A DNA stretch of 64,000 bases. It comes from Tausonia pullulans (taxonomy: Eukaryota > Basidiomycota > Tremellomycetes > Cystofilobasidiales > Mrakiaceae). The notes beneath the pieces were generated by a model. The model did no database searches. It saw only the letters and a program-made list of their open reading frames with translations, and had not been told where the DNA came from. Every line of letters begins with the position of its first letter. Within the stretch, counting starts at the first letter, position 1. Below are positions 54,297-64,000 of this stretch, one piece after another. Both the position numbers and the translations under genes were made by a program. Location: the NCBI GenBank assembly GCA_951802195.1, contig OX637621.1, positions 1,612,001 through 1,676,000 of the forward strand. Direction: 5' to 3'.

Positions 54297-57060
54297 CGCC
54301 CCAATCAATCTCGTCGATCCCGAGGAGTCTTTCAGCCTTCTGGGGCAACCTCCCGAGGACACACTTCGCCTTGCTCGGGATGATCAGGCCTCCACGGAGG
54401 CCTTCCTTCTTAAAACCGTCTGGATCTATCCAGCTGGCCTCGGGAAGGGCAGCTATGAGGGGCAAGGGAAACGTGAGCGGTGGAGACGGAAACTATAAGT
54501 CCACACACGAGGTATGAAGGGGAGAACTGGTCGGAGAGGAGTTGGGACGACGTTGTAGACTGCGAGACGAAGCGTGGCCGAGGCGGCTCAGAAGCAAAGA
54601 TACTGTGCTGAGGGGAAGCGGAGGCGGAGGTAGTTCAAGGATGGTAAGAGCCTTGGATGGGATGGAATGGGAGCGTGTAGAGGGGAGAGACGAGGAGAGG
54701 GAGGCGCTATTGCTATGCGCGGCGATAGTGAAGAGTGCGGCCAGAGGATTTGGAGCGCGCCATGGCTCTGCGGCGAGGGGAGAGTGAGAGAAAGAGTGTT
54801 TGGGAAGAAGCCGTGAGTAAAGATGGGGGATAGAGGAGGACCAGGCTCGACATGGAAATGCTCTTTCGCCGCTGATAAAGAAATGACGACGGACCCTCAG
54901 TCCGTTATTGTGTATATGGGAAGATTTCGGAGAGAAAGCAGTAGCACACACGCTGTTACAACTTTGGCCTGCATTGGGGAGACGTAGAGCAAGGCAGGCA
55001 CTGCTCGTGGACATCGAAGAACAGGGAGAAAGAGACCTGAGTATCGAAGAGGATAAGGCATCAGACGAAGCGTCAGATGAAGTCAAATGAAGTCAGACGA
55101 CCTGCTGAACTTGCTCAGTGACGACGAGCGACCGCCACATCCCCCAACAGGACTTCGCCTGTCTCTCTCCAATTAGGTTGCCTTGCACGTCGCGACTCCA
55201 TTCAAGATTGTATAGCCTACTACACATCGGCAAACCGACGCACTGACGCTCATCGAGTCGTCGGAGGACGACGCCTGCATGTACTATGAAACTTTTCCTT
55301 GTTCCGCCTCTGGGTGCTACATTCCGGCCTCGGTCATAATCCGTCCCAGCTCCCGCTCCCGCTTTCGTCCCATCTCTGGACCAGCCGTGCAAAGCTCCTT
55401 TCCCAGCGGAATTCCGCCGTCGAAGAGCAGCACGACTGCCTCTCCCCAACCCAGCTCGCACTCAGTTTCGCGACCGCTTGACAGCCCCAGACGTCGACTC
55501 TCCTAAAAACCTCGCCAGGTAACGTCTCCAGTTCTCTTAGGCGACGAGGAACCGCGGGAAGACCAACGTACGTCAGCACAAGGACGGCCTGGCCGAGGAG
55601 GAGGACGAGATGGATACCATGATGGGCACGCTGATTCGGGATCGGGGAAGCCTAAGAGGATGACGGGTAATAGAGGTTCGAGTTCATCGCTGGGGCGCTG
55701 AGAGATGAGTCAGAGGTGGAGGAGGACTTGATGCGCTCGATGGATTCAGTCGATAGGCGACACCTGCTGCGGCTGCGAAGGATGACAGGTATTGCGGCGT
55801 TGACGAGCGGCCCTCCCTCCTTCGCGACTCGGCCTCGACGGTCGATCCTCGACGAGGAGGACCTAAAGGGATTCCCCGTGGACAAGACCGTCCTCAGGAA
55901 GACTTTGGTGACATTGCTGCCGGCTTCTGGGGAATCGATGAGGTATCGTCTACGGCGGACACTCGGACGCCAATCCATGTTGGGGCACACAAGAGTGGGA
56001 GGAGACCGTCAAGGATGCGTCCGATGATGATGCCTCGTCGTCGTCGCCAGCAGCCCCCGGCGCTATCCTCCCAAATATCTCGACCAGAAAGATCCGCCCG
56101 GAAAAGGAATACCGTATTCTAGCCTTCGACCTGAACGTTGATCTCTCCCTGCGTCCTAACCGGCGTCCACAGGGGCCGCAGCTTCGCAAGGACGAGCTCC
56201 TCGACGACCCGGCGAAGAGGGTCCAGATGACGCAGAAGGATGTTCTCTCACTGAGGACAGGGTCTAAGCAGTCGGTCGCGGAGATCCTTGGGGAAACAAG
56301 AACCAGCTTAAGCGGTCCATCGATGCAAGACAGGTGATGGATCGCGTTCGGAGATTCAAGGCGATGGAAGCTGTCGCCGCTGCTCTGAGAACCAATCTCC
56401 CGGCGTAGCCCCTCCTGGTCAAGATCACCTTACCGGACTTCGTTTAGCACATCAGCCATCCCTCAGGCCATCCGTAATACTGAGGTGCCTCAGGAACCCC
56501 CGTGCCGGACGAGGTAAGGATTGCTTCACAGCCAGTAGAGAACACATCAGTCCGCCTCTCCTCCTCATGGACTCCTCGAAGGACCGTCTATCACGTATTC
56601 TACTCGAGGTATAGATAATTAGTTCTCAACAGGAGATCAGACCACTGAACCCAGAGGTCTTGAGGTCGCTCGAGTGAGCGACACCCTCGCCGCCGCCTTC
56701 CAGAAGAAAGGCTACACCCCCACCAGGCTCCCGACCCAGCTCTTCAAACGCTGTATCGTCTGCAACCGGTCTAGTGACTTCGAACCACGACAGGGATAGC
56801 GTCTTGGCTTGCAAGCGCTGGAGTACGACATGAAAGAGGTCGAGACGAGTGAGAGCGATGACTCCAACTTGGGAGGCGATAGGCTTCAAGGGGGACAACA
56901 AAGGTCAGGCGGAAACTTTATGAGCGAAAGTTCTAACGACGACCGGGAAGCAGCCCCAGCCCCAAGTCAGCGCAGCAGTGAGAGATTGAGGGAGAGGAAG
57001 GGTGCGAGACTCTCGCAGCCGAGCGGTGGCGGACTCAAGGACAGTGACACCGAGGAGTAG
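54297..57060 (+). pseudogene. Possible decayed gene(s), unrecognised
   Basis: Several plus-strand stretches look like protein but are separated by stops and shifts that short introns do not easily explain. Examples: 54300-54500 (NLVDPEESFSLLGQPPEDTL, then AFLLKTVWIYPAGLG), about 56000-56330 (ILPNISTRKIRPEKEYRILA, then RVQMTQKDVLSLRTGSKQSV), and 56670-57060. The last includes a C-x2-C motif in RLPTQLFKRCIVCNR and ends in an acidic/basic tail closed by TAG. No family was recognised. A rapidly evolving intact gene with many introns is the alternative. Confidence 0.3.
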
Positions 57061-57134
57061 AGGATGGCAGAGCCATATGACCGGACCGAAGGGCGGCGGC
57101 ATCAAGATGGGAAGGAGGTTACGAATCAATAGCA

Positions 57135-58597
57135 TCATCGCATCTTCGAAGCCAGCCAAACACCGACTCGCTGAGCCATGACGTCCCCATGGGAGTCATC
57201 GAGGCAGAAAGCATGCGGAATGCCCTCAACGCAACGCCAGATCTGGGGGCGCCAGGTGTCAATAGGACCTGTCAGCTGCCACTTTTTTTTTCTTACGACG
57301 ATCGCACGACGTACCCTCTGGATCGACTCTGGTAGCGCCTGAACTCCCGGCTGCACCTCACCTTCTACCTCCCCGTCCTCCTCCTCCCCACCACCAAGTA
57401 CTGCCCTTAGCTCCTCCGAGTCTGCCTCCCTGACCCACCCATCGTTCTTCCCCCAGTACCCCCAGATCTTCTCCCTTTCCCTTCGGAGGAACTCCACGTC
57501 CGCATCGCGGATGGCCTCCATCTCGGATCGACCGAGACTGAGCGCTGCACGAATGACGTGCCGAGACGTGACGAGGGCGACGGTCGGGGGTGGGAGGAAG
57601 AAGGAGAGGAGAGAGGAGAGAAGGCGGAGAGGGAAGGAGAAGTAGGGGATAAGAGCGCGGCCAGGGGCTGAAAAGATGGGCTGGGTTGGTTCAAGGTGGA
57701 ATGAGCTTGATGAAGAGGGTCAGAGCTAGGTTGTACTTACAGCGAGGAGTTGACCGTTGGGCGAGAGAACAATGTTAGCAAGGGTTGGGAAGAGGAGCGC
57801 TAGGGAGTTGACTGCGTCTGGTCGGGCTTTGGCAACCTGAGATCATACCACCGGACCGCAAGTTCAAGTCAGTTCGACAGCAAGGCCATATCTATCCCAG
57901 CAAAAGAGCGTGCGTCCTCACTTCGACAGCCATGTACGCCCCGACAGAGTGTCCTCCCACCGCCAGCTGAACGTCATCAGCCGACGCGCCAGCCTCGACC
58001 AACGCGTCCTGCACGGCGTCGACGAGCTCAATCTTTGCTGCGACCTGGGCCCCGAGCTCTAGACTCTTCACGCCCTTCGAAGGAGAAGGCAAGTGGGCTG
58101 CATGCCCGAGATGACCGATGGCGAGAATCGCGACGTGAGGCGGGAGGAGATTCGAGAGTGTCGAGAGGAATCGGTCGTAGTAGGCTGGAAGGCCGGGGTT
58201 GCCTGGTCGGTCGAGCGTCTCTCAGTTTCCACGTCTCTAACGTGACAAGAGAGTGCTACGTACCTGGGATGAAGAGAAATACACCCCTGCGACCTCCTGA
58301 CCCCTCCTCCCATGGCTCCCTAGAGGCCCAGAAGCGGACGTCGACGAGGCCTTGGGCGGCGGTCATCGGACTCGCGCGGTGCTCAAATGTCGCCTGGAGT
58401 GGGGTCGTCGAGAAAGGTGGTGGTGATTTGAGGAAGGGGAGCCGAGATGCAGTTTTGGACATGGTGGGGAGAGAGAGACGAGGTGGCCGTTGGGGAGAAG
58501 ACTCGGGCACCGGTGTTTCGGGGAGCGCCGATAATGAACCTCTGAAGCGCGTGTCCTTGCTACTCGTCATCGGCGAGAGGAGGGGCGAGGCTAGCAT
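57135..58597 (-). CDS. Lipid droplet-associated hydrolase-type alpha/beta hydrolase
   Basis: It starts MLASPLLSPMTSSKDTRFRG; the first 90 residues are Ser/Pro-rich. The core shows the LDAH pattern: FLFIPGNPGLPAYYDRFLST (oxyanion loop GNPG), HVAILAIGHLGHAAH and LAVGGHSVGAYMAVEV (nucleophile elbow GHSVG). ALLFPTLANIVLSPNGQLLA follows, and the acid/His end is CVEGIPHAFCLDDSHGDVMA. Human LDAH and yeast YPR147C belong to this family, act on lipid droplets, and their substrate is debated. The last intron (about 57250-57320) contains a T9 run. The gene lies 105 bases downstream of the uS9m gene on the same strand. Confidence 0.85.
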
Positions 58598-58702
58598 TGT
58601 CCCTTTCTTTCTTTTCACTCAGAAGGAAGTCTGTGAAACGGGAAGACCATATATCTCGAGCCTCCCTCGCCCTGTTGTGAGCTCGCAGGCTCGCCGCAGA
58701 TT

Positions 58703-60899
58703 CTAACGCTTGACCCAGACCTCGCTCTTCCTCGCCTTGGGCTTTCCAGTCTTCTTCCTCTCGACCTGACGGTTGTCAATCGAGAGAAGGCCGTCTACAG
58801 TAAGGAGGCGAATGGTCAGCGGTGATTTTGGAACAAGAGCAGCACTCTGGACACGCACCTCTCCGCATCGCGCTCTTGGCTGACGGCACTTGGATTCCAA
58901 TCCCCCGAGCAAGCGCAAGGGCGACGGCGCCCGACTGACCCGTTGGTCCACCCCTCTTGACGATGGCAAAGACGTTGAAAGCTCCGATGAGACGAGCAAC
59001 CTTGAGCGGCCGAAGGATGGTCTCTCGGTCGCGCGGGTTAGAAAAGTACCGATGAAGGGGCACGTTGTTGATGAGGATCTGCCCGAGGATTGGGTCCGCG
59101 TTAAGCGGCCGGGCCGAGGGGTTGACGACGTGGAGCGATCCGTCTTTGGGAAGGGAAATGTCCGGCGAATTGGAGTTGGCCGGGGAGGGGGTCGTCAGAG
59201 CCTTGTGCTGGTAGACTTCGACAAGGGTGTCGCGCGAAGGGAGGGTGGAGAGGTCGACGGGGGTAGAGGGGGAGGAAGAGGAGGCGGAAGAGAAGTCGGG
59301 AGTGGACGTGGAGGCTTTGGAGGAGGAGGGAGAGTCGAAAGAGGTGGAAGCAGTGGAAGGGAACGAGACCTCGGTCGCGACGGCCTGAGGAGGAGCATGC
59401 GAGTAAGCACAGAGATCAACCGTCCGTTAGTGGTACTACAACCGAGCCAAAAGAGAGGAAAAGGGACACACATCAGGGGAGAGGACAGTCTCCGGGAGGT
59501 TGACGGTCCGAAGCTTGTTGAGCTCGCCCTCCTGCGAGACAGCCGACAGGGGGGCCGCGAGCTCATGCTCAACAGCCCTGATCTTCGCGAACTCCTCGGC
59601 CTTCTCCACACGCTCCTGCTGCTCCGCCTTTGACTCGACACCGGAGTTGGCGATAGCGGCCATGGCTTCGACGGCGGCCTCGCGCTGCTTCTTGGCGATC
59701 TCGATCCAGAGCTTCTCGAGCGGCGTTCGGTCCGGCACCGACTTGCCTTCCCGGTTAAGTGCCTGCGCCAGCGACTGCTTGTCGGCCTGAGCGACGGGCG
59801 AGGCGGCGGCCTCGGCAGTCCGGATACTCCTCTCGAGGTCGAGCTCGAGGAGCCTGATCTTGCCGACGGTCGCAGCGCGCGACGAGACGGCCTTCTTTCG
59901 TCCGCGACGGGCCTCCTCCTTGCGTTCGAGGTCGGCTTCGTGGGTCCGGAGCCGAGCAACCTCCTCCGGGTTCTCAAATGTCTCGACGACAGCCTTGGTG
60001 AACTGGAGGTAGACCTGGGCGCGGGCCGTCTTCCTTGTGCCCGTGGTGCGGGTGCGACCGAACTCGTCGGGCTTGCGCTCCTTCCGAACGGTCTTGGCCT
60101 TCTTCGAGCCGTCAAAGTTGAAGCCCGAGCGGAGGATGTAGAACGGCTCGATGACTCGGGTGATCTCGTCGACGGTCGACTGGTCGCCGACGCACGCGGC
60201 GACGTGACGGGTGCGAAGGAGGCGCTCAAGGACCTTGACGACGTGGTCGTAGCCGGACTGCTTCATTCTGAGGGTGTACAGGGACCAGACAGGCATCAGG
60301 AAAGGAGCCCATATGCCGAGACAAGTAGGGCTATAGCGAGTTGCAGGAGAAGCCAGGGGAGACGAGAGAAAGAGGCCTCCCCTCTACTCCTACGACTCCC
60401 GCCTCGACCAAGCGGCACGCGACCTGCCAACCCTGGGACTCACGTTCCAACGCCGAGGAGCAGGGCGACCTCTTCCTGCTTCCTCCACTTGATGGGCGGC
60501 CGCGTGTAGGGTGTCATGCCCTTCTTGAGCGGGAAGACGTGGGCGTCCCGGAGTCTGCGCTTGAGCTCCTCGTTGGTACTCTCGAGCTTTTCGATCGCCT
60601 TCCACATGCCGGGCTTGGTGAGATAGAAGTAAGGTGGGGGCTTAGCGCGGGGCGTGATGGGGGTGATGTCGTGGACGGCCTGGAGGAGGAGAGAAGAGCA
60701 TAGGCTCGCGTCGGCCGTCAGCAAGGCGCGATGCAGGCAGACGAAGAAGCCGACCCGAGGCGGGCGAGGACGGGCTGACCTGAGGGCTGTAGCCGACACC
60801 GTAGGTGCCGCCCTCGAGGCGGCGGGCCGGGGTGGTGGCGAACGCCCTGCGGGCGGCAAACGAGAGGCTGGAAGAGAGCCTTCGCAAGGGGGGCGACAT
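58703..60899 (-). CDS. MRPS9: Mitochondrial ribosomal protein uS9m with large internal insertion
   Basis: Exons 60780-60899, 60444-60679, 59472-60267, 58859-59384 and 58703-58794 give 589 residues in one frame, roughly twice the length of yeast Mrps9. A presequence (RRLSSSLSFAARRAFATT) and a fungal N-terminal domain (TKPGMWKAIEKLE, then HVVKVLERLLRTRH) precede DEFGRTRTTGTRKTARAQVY (about 187-206), the start of the uS9 fold. The fold resumes only at about residue 485 with GQILINNVPLHRYFSNPRDR. It continues with VARLIGAFNVFAIVKRGGPT, GQSGAVALALARGIG and the C-terminal RKKTGKPKARKSEVWVKR that reaches the decoding site. The intervening 280 residues are Ala/Glu/Lys-rich helix, then Ser/Thr/Pro-rich. 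Most of the helical part is within one exon, so it is not a missed intron. Confidence 0.92.
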
Positions 60900-61518
60900 G
60901 GCGGGCTGGACGACGGGTTGGTGGTCGAGGCGGCGCGTACGAGCGACCCGGCGAAAAGAGCAGACACCCGTCGTTCACCACCCGCTCAGACAGACGGCTT
61001 CCGGTCCGTGCTGCTCGCTCCCATCGTCCGTCTCATCTCTCGCTGAGAACCGATCCAGCGGCACAGGCAACGGGGTGGACGGAGTTATATTGCGGGTGAG
61101 GCCGTTGGCGACCGAGGCAGGCCATCGCGACAAGAAGCGCCCGTCGCCAGCAGCAGCGCGTGCCTGACACACCGCGCGCGCGCAGAACTTTGAGAACGAC
61201 AGTTCTGCAGGCACACACAAGACTTCTCTCGCCAGTTCCAGGTGGCTCCAGACGGCTTCAAATCAGGATACTCGAGATCCATGGGACACCCTACTCCTTC
61301 TTTCACCAGTCTGTCGCGATCAGTAGCGGGCCATGCGTGCTCGCTCGCTGACGAACCATCGACACCCGTCGCCATGCTTCTTCCTCCTCAACCACGACTC
61401 TCGCTGCTCAACATCTGGTCTCGCTAGGCAACAAACCTATCCCGCCTCCCGTCTACACCACTCGTGCCCTTGGCCCCCATCAGCCCCTCCTCTTGCTTCT
61501 CTCTCGTCTCAGTTCGGC
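60900..61518. promoter_or_regulatory. Divergent promoter region, uS9m / CFD1
   Basis: About 620 bases between divergent start codons; the right part is C/T-rich leader for CFD1. No specific element recognised. Confidence 0.4.
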
Positions 61519-62757
61519 ATGGCAGCGACCGACACCCCCACGTCCAACCCGATCACGAGGCGGCTCGCCCACGTCGAGCACATCGTTCTCATCATGTCTG
61601 GCAAGGGCGGCGTCGGGAAATCGTCTTCGACCGTCCAGCTAGCGCTCACCCTTCATGCTCAGGGCCACCGCGTCGGCGTCCTTGACACCGATCTCACGGG
61701 TCCCTCGATTCCGCGGATGCTCGGCCTGGATGGGCAAGGTGTCCACCAGTCGACCGACGGCTGGGTGCCCGTTTATGCCGACGGGAGTGAGGGCAGACTC
61801 GCGGTCATGAGCGTGGGCTTCCTCCTCAAGAGCAGCCGGGATTCGGTCGTCTGGCGAGGGCCCAAGAAGGAAGGGATGATCAAGCAGTTCCTCGGCGACG
61901 TCCGCTGGGGGAAGCTCGACTACCTCCTCATCGACACGCCTCCAGGTGGGTCACCCAGCCTCTCAAATTGTTGCTCATTCGAGGAGCAGACGAGACGCTG
62001 ACGAGGCTCCTGTCGTTGTCTGCGCGATGCTGTCTTGTCGCATCGTCCTGTCTTGTCCTGTCCTGTCCTGTCCTGTCCTGTGTCATGTCTTCCGTCTCCC
62101 GCTCCATTCATTCGACTAGGCACGTCCGACGAGCACCTCTCTCTCATGACGCACCTCCACCCTCTCCTCCCTCGCCTCTCTTCTATCATCATCACGACCC
62201 CTCAAGCCGTCTCCCTCCTCGACACCATCAAGTCGCTCAACTTCACCCGCAAGGTTGGCCTCCCCGTCCTGGGCCTTGTCGAGAACATGTCGGGCTACGC
62301 CTGCCCTTGCTGCGGAGACGTAACTTACCTGTTCGGTCAGGGTGGAGGAGAGAGCATGTGCGCGAGGGAAGGGCTGAAGTTCCTGGGGAGGGTGCCCGTC
62401 GAGGCGGATCTCGTCAGCTTGCTTGATGCCACCGTTGCGGCCGTCAAGGATGCCGCCGATGCGCGCGAGGTCGACAACGGCGCTACGACAACTTCGACGG
62501 CTGATACCCTTTCAGCCACATCAGCGGAGACGGCTGCAGCTCCGATAGCGTCAGGAGGAGTGACGCCGCCATCAACCGACGTTGCCGCCGCCGCCTCCCC
62601 AGCGCCTTTCGACGTCGGAGCGAGGTACCAAAAGACACTCAGCTATAAGCTTTTCAGGGGGATCGCTGCCGAGGTTGTTCGACTGCTCGACGAGCGGAGG
62701 GCTGCGCAGACCGCCCATCCAACAGGAGAGGGGGAGGCCGAGGTGCTGACGGCGTGA
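61519..62757 (+). CDS. CFD1: Cytosolic Fe-S cluster assembly factor Cfd1 (NUBP2)
   Basis: A P-loop NTPase that with Nbp35 forms the scaffold for cytosolic and nuclear Fe-S clusters. Two exons (61519-61945, 62120-62757) give 354 residues. Walker A is [20 protein letters not shown], followed by [26 protein letters not shown] and the switch/Walker [20 protein letters not shown]. Near the C-terminus are [16 protein letters not shown], with the CPxC-type cluster ligand pair, and [20 protein letters not shown] Thr/Ala-rich disordered insertion of about 70 residues precedes the final helix ([18 protein letters not shown]). The absence of an N-terminal four-Cys cluster separates it from Nbp35. The intron carries a CCTGT repeat. 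Confidence 0.94.
62055..62083. repeat. (CCTGT)n pentanucleotide repeat in CFD1 intron
   Basis: About five to six tandem copies of a CCTGT unit, pyrimidine-rich on the sense strand. Confidence 0.85.
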
Positions 62758-63002
62758 GGAGGGGATAGGGGATGAGGGCCTGCCATTATAGATTCCACTT
62801 TATGTTGTACCCGAGTCTTCCAGCATTGCGCTCTCACAAGATGGGCGCTTCTGCATGAGTGCTTGAGAGTGAAAAAGCGACGTGATATGCGCGTTGTGGA
62901 TGGGGAGGTTCCCCAAGTGCACAGAACGAGAGGCTCGACGCGTTCGTTCCCCGCGCGTCGTGTCTCCGTTCTCCCTAGACCACCATCATCTGCGAGGCCG
63001 CG

Positions 63003-64000
63003 ATGTCGAGCACGCCCGCTCCCATCGGCTCGGTCCATCTCGTTCTCAAGGGAGGCGTCCCGCGTCAGCCTGGCCTATCCTATCCTATCCGAGAGATTGA
63101 GTGGTCCCTGATCTCCGTTCCCTCTTCGCAGGCCGATGCACCATCCTCCAAGCCAGTATCGACCCGACCTCGCTCGCGCGCACTGTCTACGTCTCATTTG
63201 CGCCCGAGCTCGACAAGCGGCTCGATGAGTGGATTGACGAGTCACGTCTCCTCGGCCCTGCACCCGCCTGGGAGACGTCGATCGCGTCCACGGCGGAAAG
63301 AGCAACGGCGGCGAAGACCGTCGAACCTGTCGGCGTTGATGGTGTCGCAACGTCTGCGAGCAGCGAACAGCAGCAGAAGCAAGCAGCCGTTGCCATCGAG
63401 GGGACGCCTTCTAAGCCGGATTCGGTCCTCAAGACCAAGACGCAGCTGAGGCATGAGAAGGAGCGGAGGAGTCTGGAGAGCGAGCTGACTGGGTCGAGGA
63501 AGAGGAAGCTCCCAGGAGACGTGAGTTCCGTGACGCGTCTCGACTCGGGCATGTCTTGCGTCTCTCACCTCCTCTCCCATGAAGTGCTCATCCCTGATAC
63601 GTCTAAAATTCAACCCTTGACCAGGCCACCGAACAACCTGTCATTAAGTCCACAGTCTCCGACCCCGAAGCCGAGCACAAGCTTCTCACGCGCGTCAAGA
63701 ACTTTACCTCCGTTCGGTACGGACCTTACGAAATCCAACCGTGGTACCACTCACCTTATCCCATGGAGGAGACGCACGACAAACAGCATCAGCAGCAGCA
63801 AGGGGGGCTCACCGCGACAGGCGGGAGCAGTGTAGCCTCGATGACGACGACGACGACGTCAACCAAGCGGCGTGCGTCAGGCATCCACAGCGGCGCTGCG
63901 CCGGCCTCTAGTTCATCGACGAAGATCCCAGGGGTTACCGTACCATCAGGAGGAGGGGATCAGATCAGAGCTCATGGCGGGGCTGGGGGATCTGCGGAGG
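63003..64000 (+). CDS. ESA1: MYST histone acetyltransferase, Esa1-like, N-terminal part
   Basis: Probably the catalytic subunit of NuA4 (H4/H2A acetylation). Exons 63003-63063, 63132-63520 and 63625 to the window edge are in frame. After MSSTPAPIGSVHLVLKGG comes a Tudor-knot chromo barrel (RCTILQASIDPTSLARTVYV, then DKRLDEWIDESRL). A charged linker (HEKERRSLESEL, SRKRKLPGD) and the start of the MYST domain follow: LTRVKNFTSVRYGPYEIQPW, then YHSPYPMEE, matching the GKYEIEPWYFSPYP strand of Esa1. Right after it stands a Gln/Gly/Ser/Thr-rich insertion, continuing to the edge. The catalytic region with the zinc finger and acetyl-CoA site lies outside the window, so Esa1 versus another MYST member is not proven. 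Confidence 0.82.

Noticed and set aside
52437-57134. Mating-type locus
   Set aside because: No homeodomain, pheromone precursor or STE3-like receptor segment could be found on either strand.

Overview
This window looks like chromosomal DNA of a basidiomycete yeast, probably from the Pucciniomycotina (a Rhodotorula- or Sporobolomyces-like lineage). The lineage is inferred from high GC, many short GT-AG introns (about 50-100 nt, with CTNAC-like branch points), compact spacing and the gene families present. No rRNA or marker gene fixes the species. Exon borders below were read by eye. ESF1, DUF3072, HMG, cyclin, AIM41, CFD1 and uS9m were checked to give a continuous reading frame; borders in the other multi-exon genes are less certain.

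Left part (1-38 kb): a dense run of ordinary nuclear genes. In order: the tail of an unknown disordered protein; ESF1 (18S rRNA maturation); an ankyrin protein resembling the TORC2 subunit Avo2; a protein with two DUF3072 domains; a zincless Fpg/MutM-type DNA glycosylase; an HMG-box protein; a cyclin of the CDK9/CTK (transcription) type; a Zn2Cys6 activator; CTF18 (alternative clamp loader); a full-length ABCC transporter; a Kin4-like protein kinase; and mitochondrial AIM41. Several neighbours are divergent and share short intergenic promoters.

Middle part (38-48.5 kb): a gene-poor island with ten tRNA genes (Ala x2, Phe, Val, Ser, Lys, Asn, Asp, Leu x2), one tRNA-Val relic and five copies of one non-LTR (LINE) retrotransposon family. 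The most interesting signal is here. At three different tRNA genes the LINE insertions begin 74-80 nt upstream of the tRNA 5' end. All point the same way (element 5' end toward the tRNA) and are flanked by 6-9 bp target duplications. This suggests a fungal LINE that targets Pol III genes. One copy keeps an intact ORF1 but has lost nearly all of ORF2. Two tRNA-Leu genes form a 191-bp inverted repeat.

Right part (48.5-64 kb): acetyl-CoA synthetase; about 4.7 kb with no convincing gene but with coding-like decayed fragments; a lipid-droplet-type hydrolase; mitochondrial ribosomal protein uS9m carrying a roughly 280-residue internal insertion; CFD1 (cytosolic Fe-S assembly); and the start of an Esa1-like MYST histone acetyltransferase cut by the window edge.
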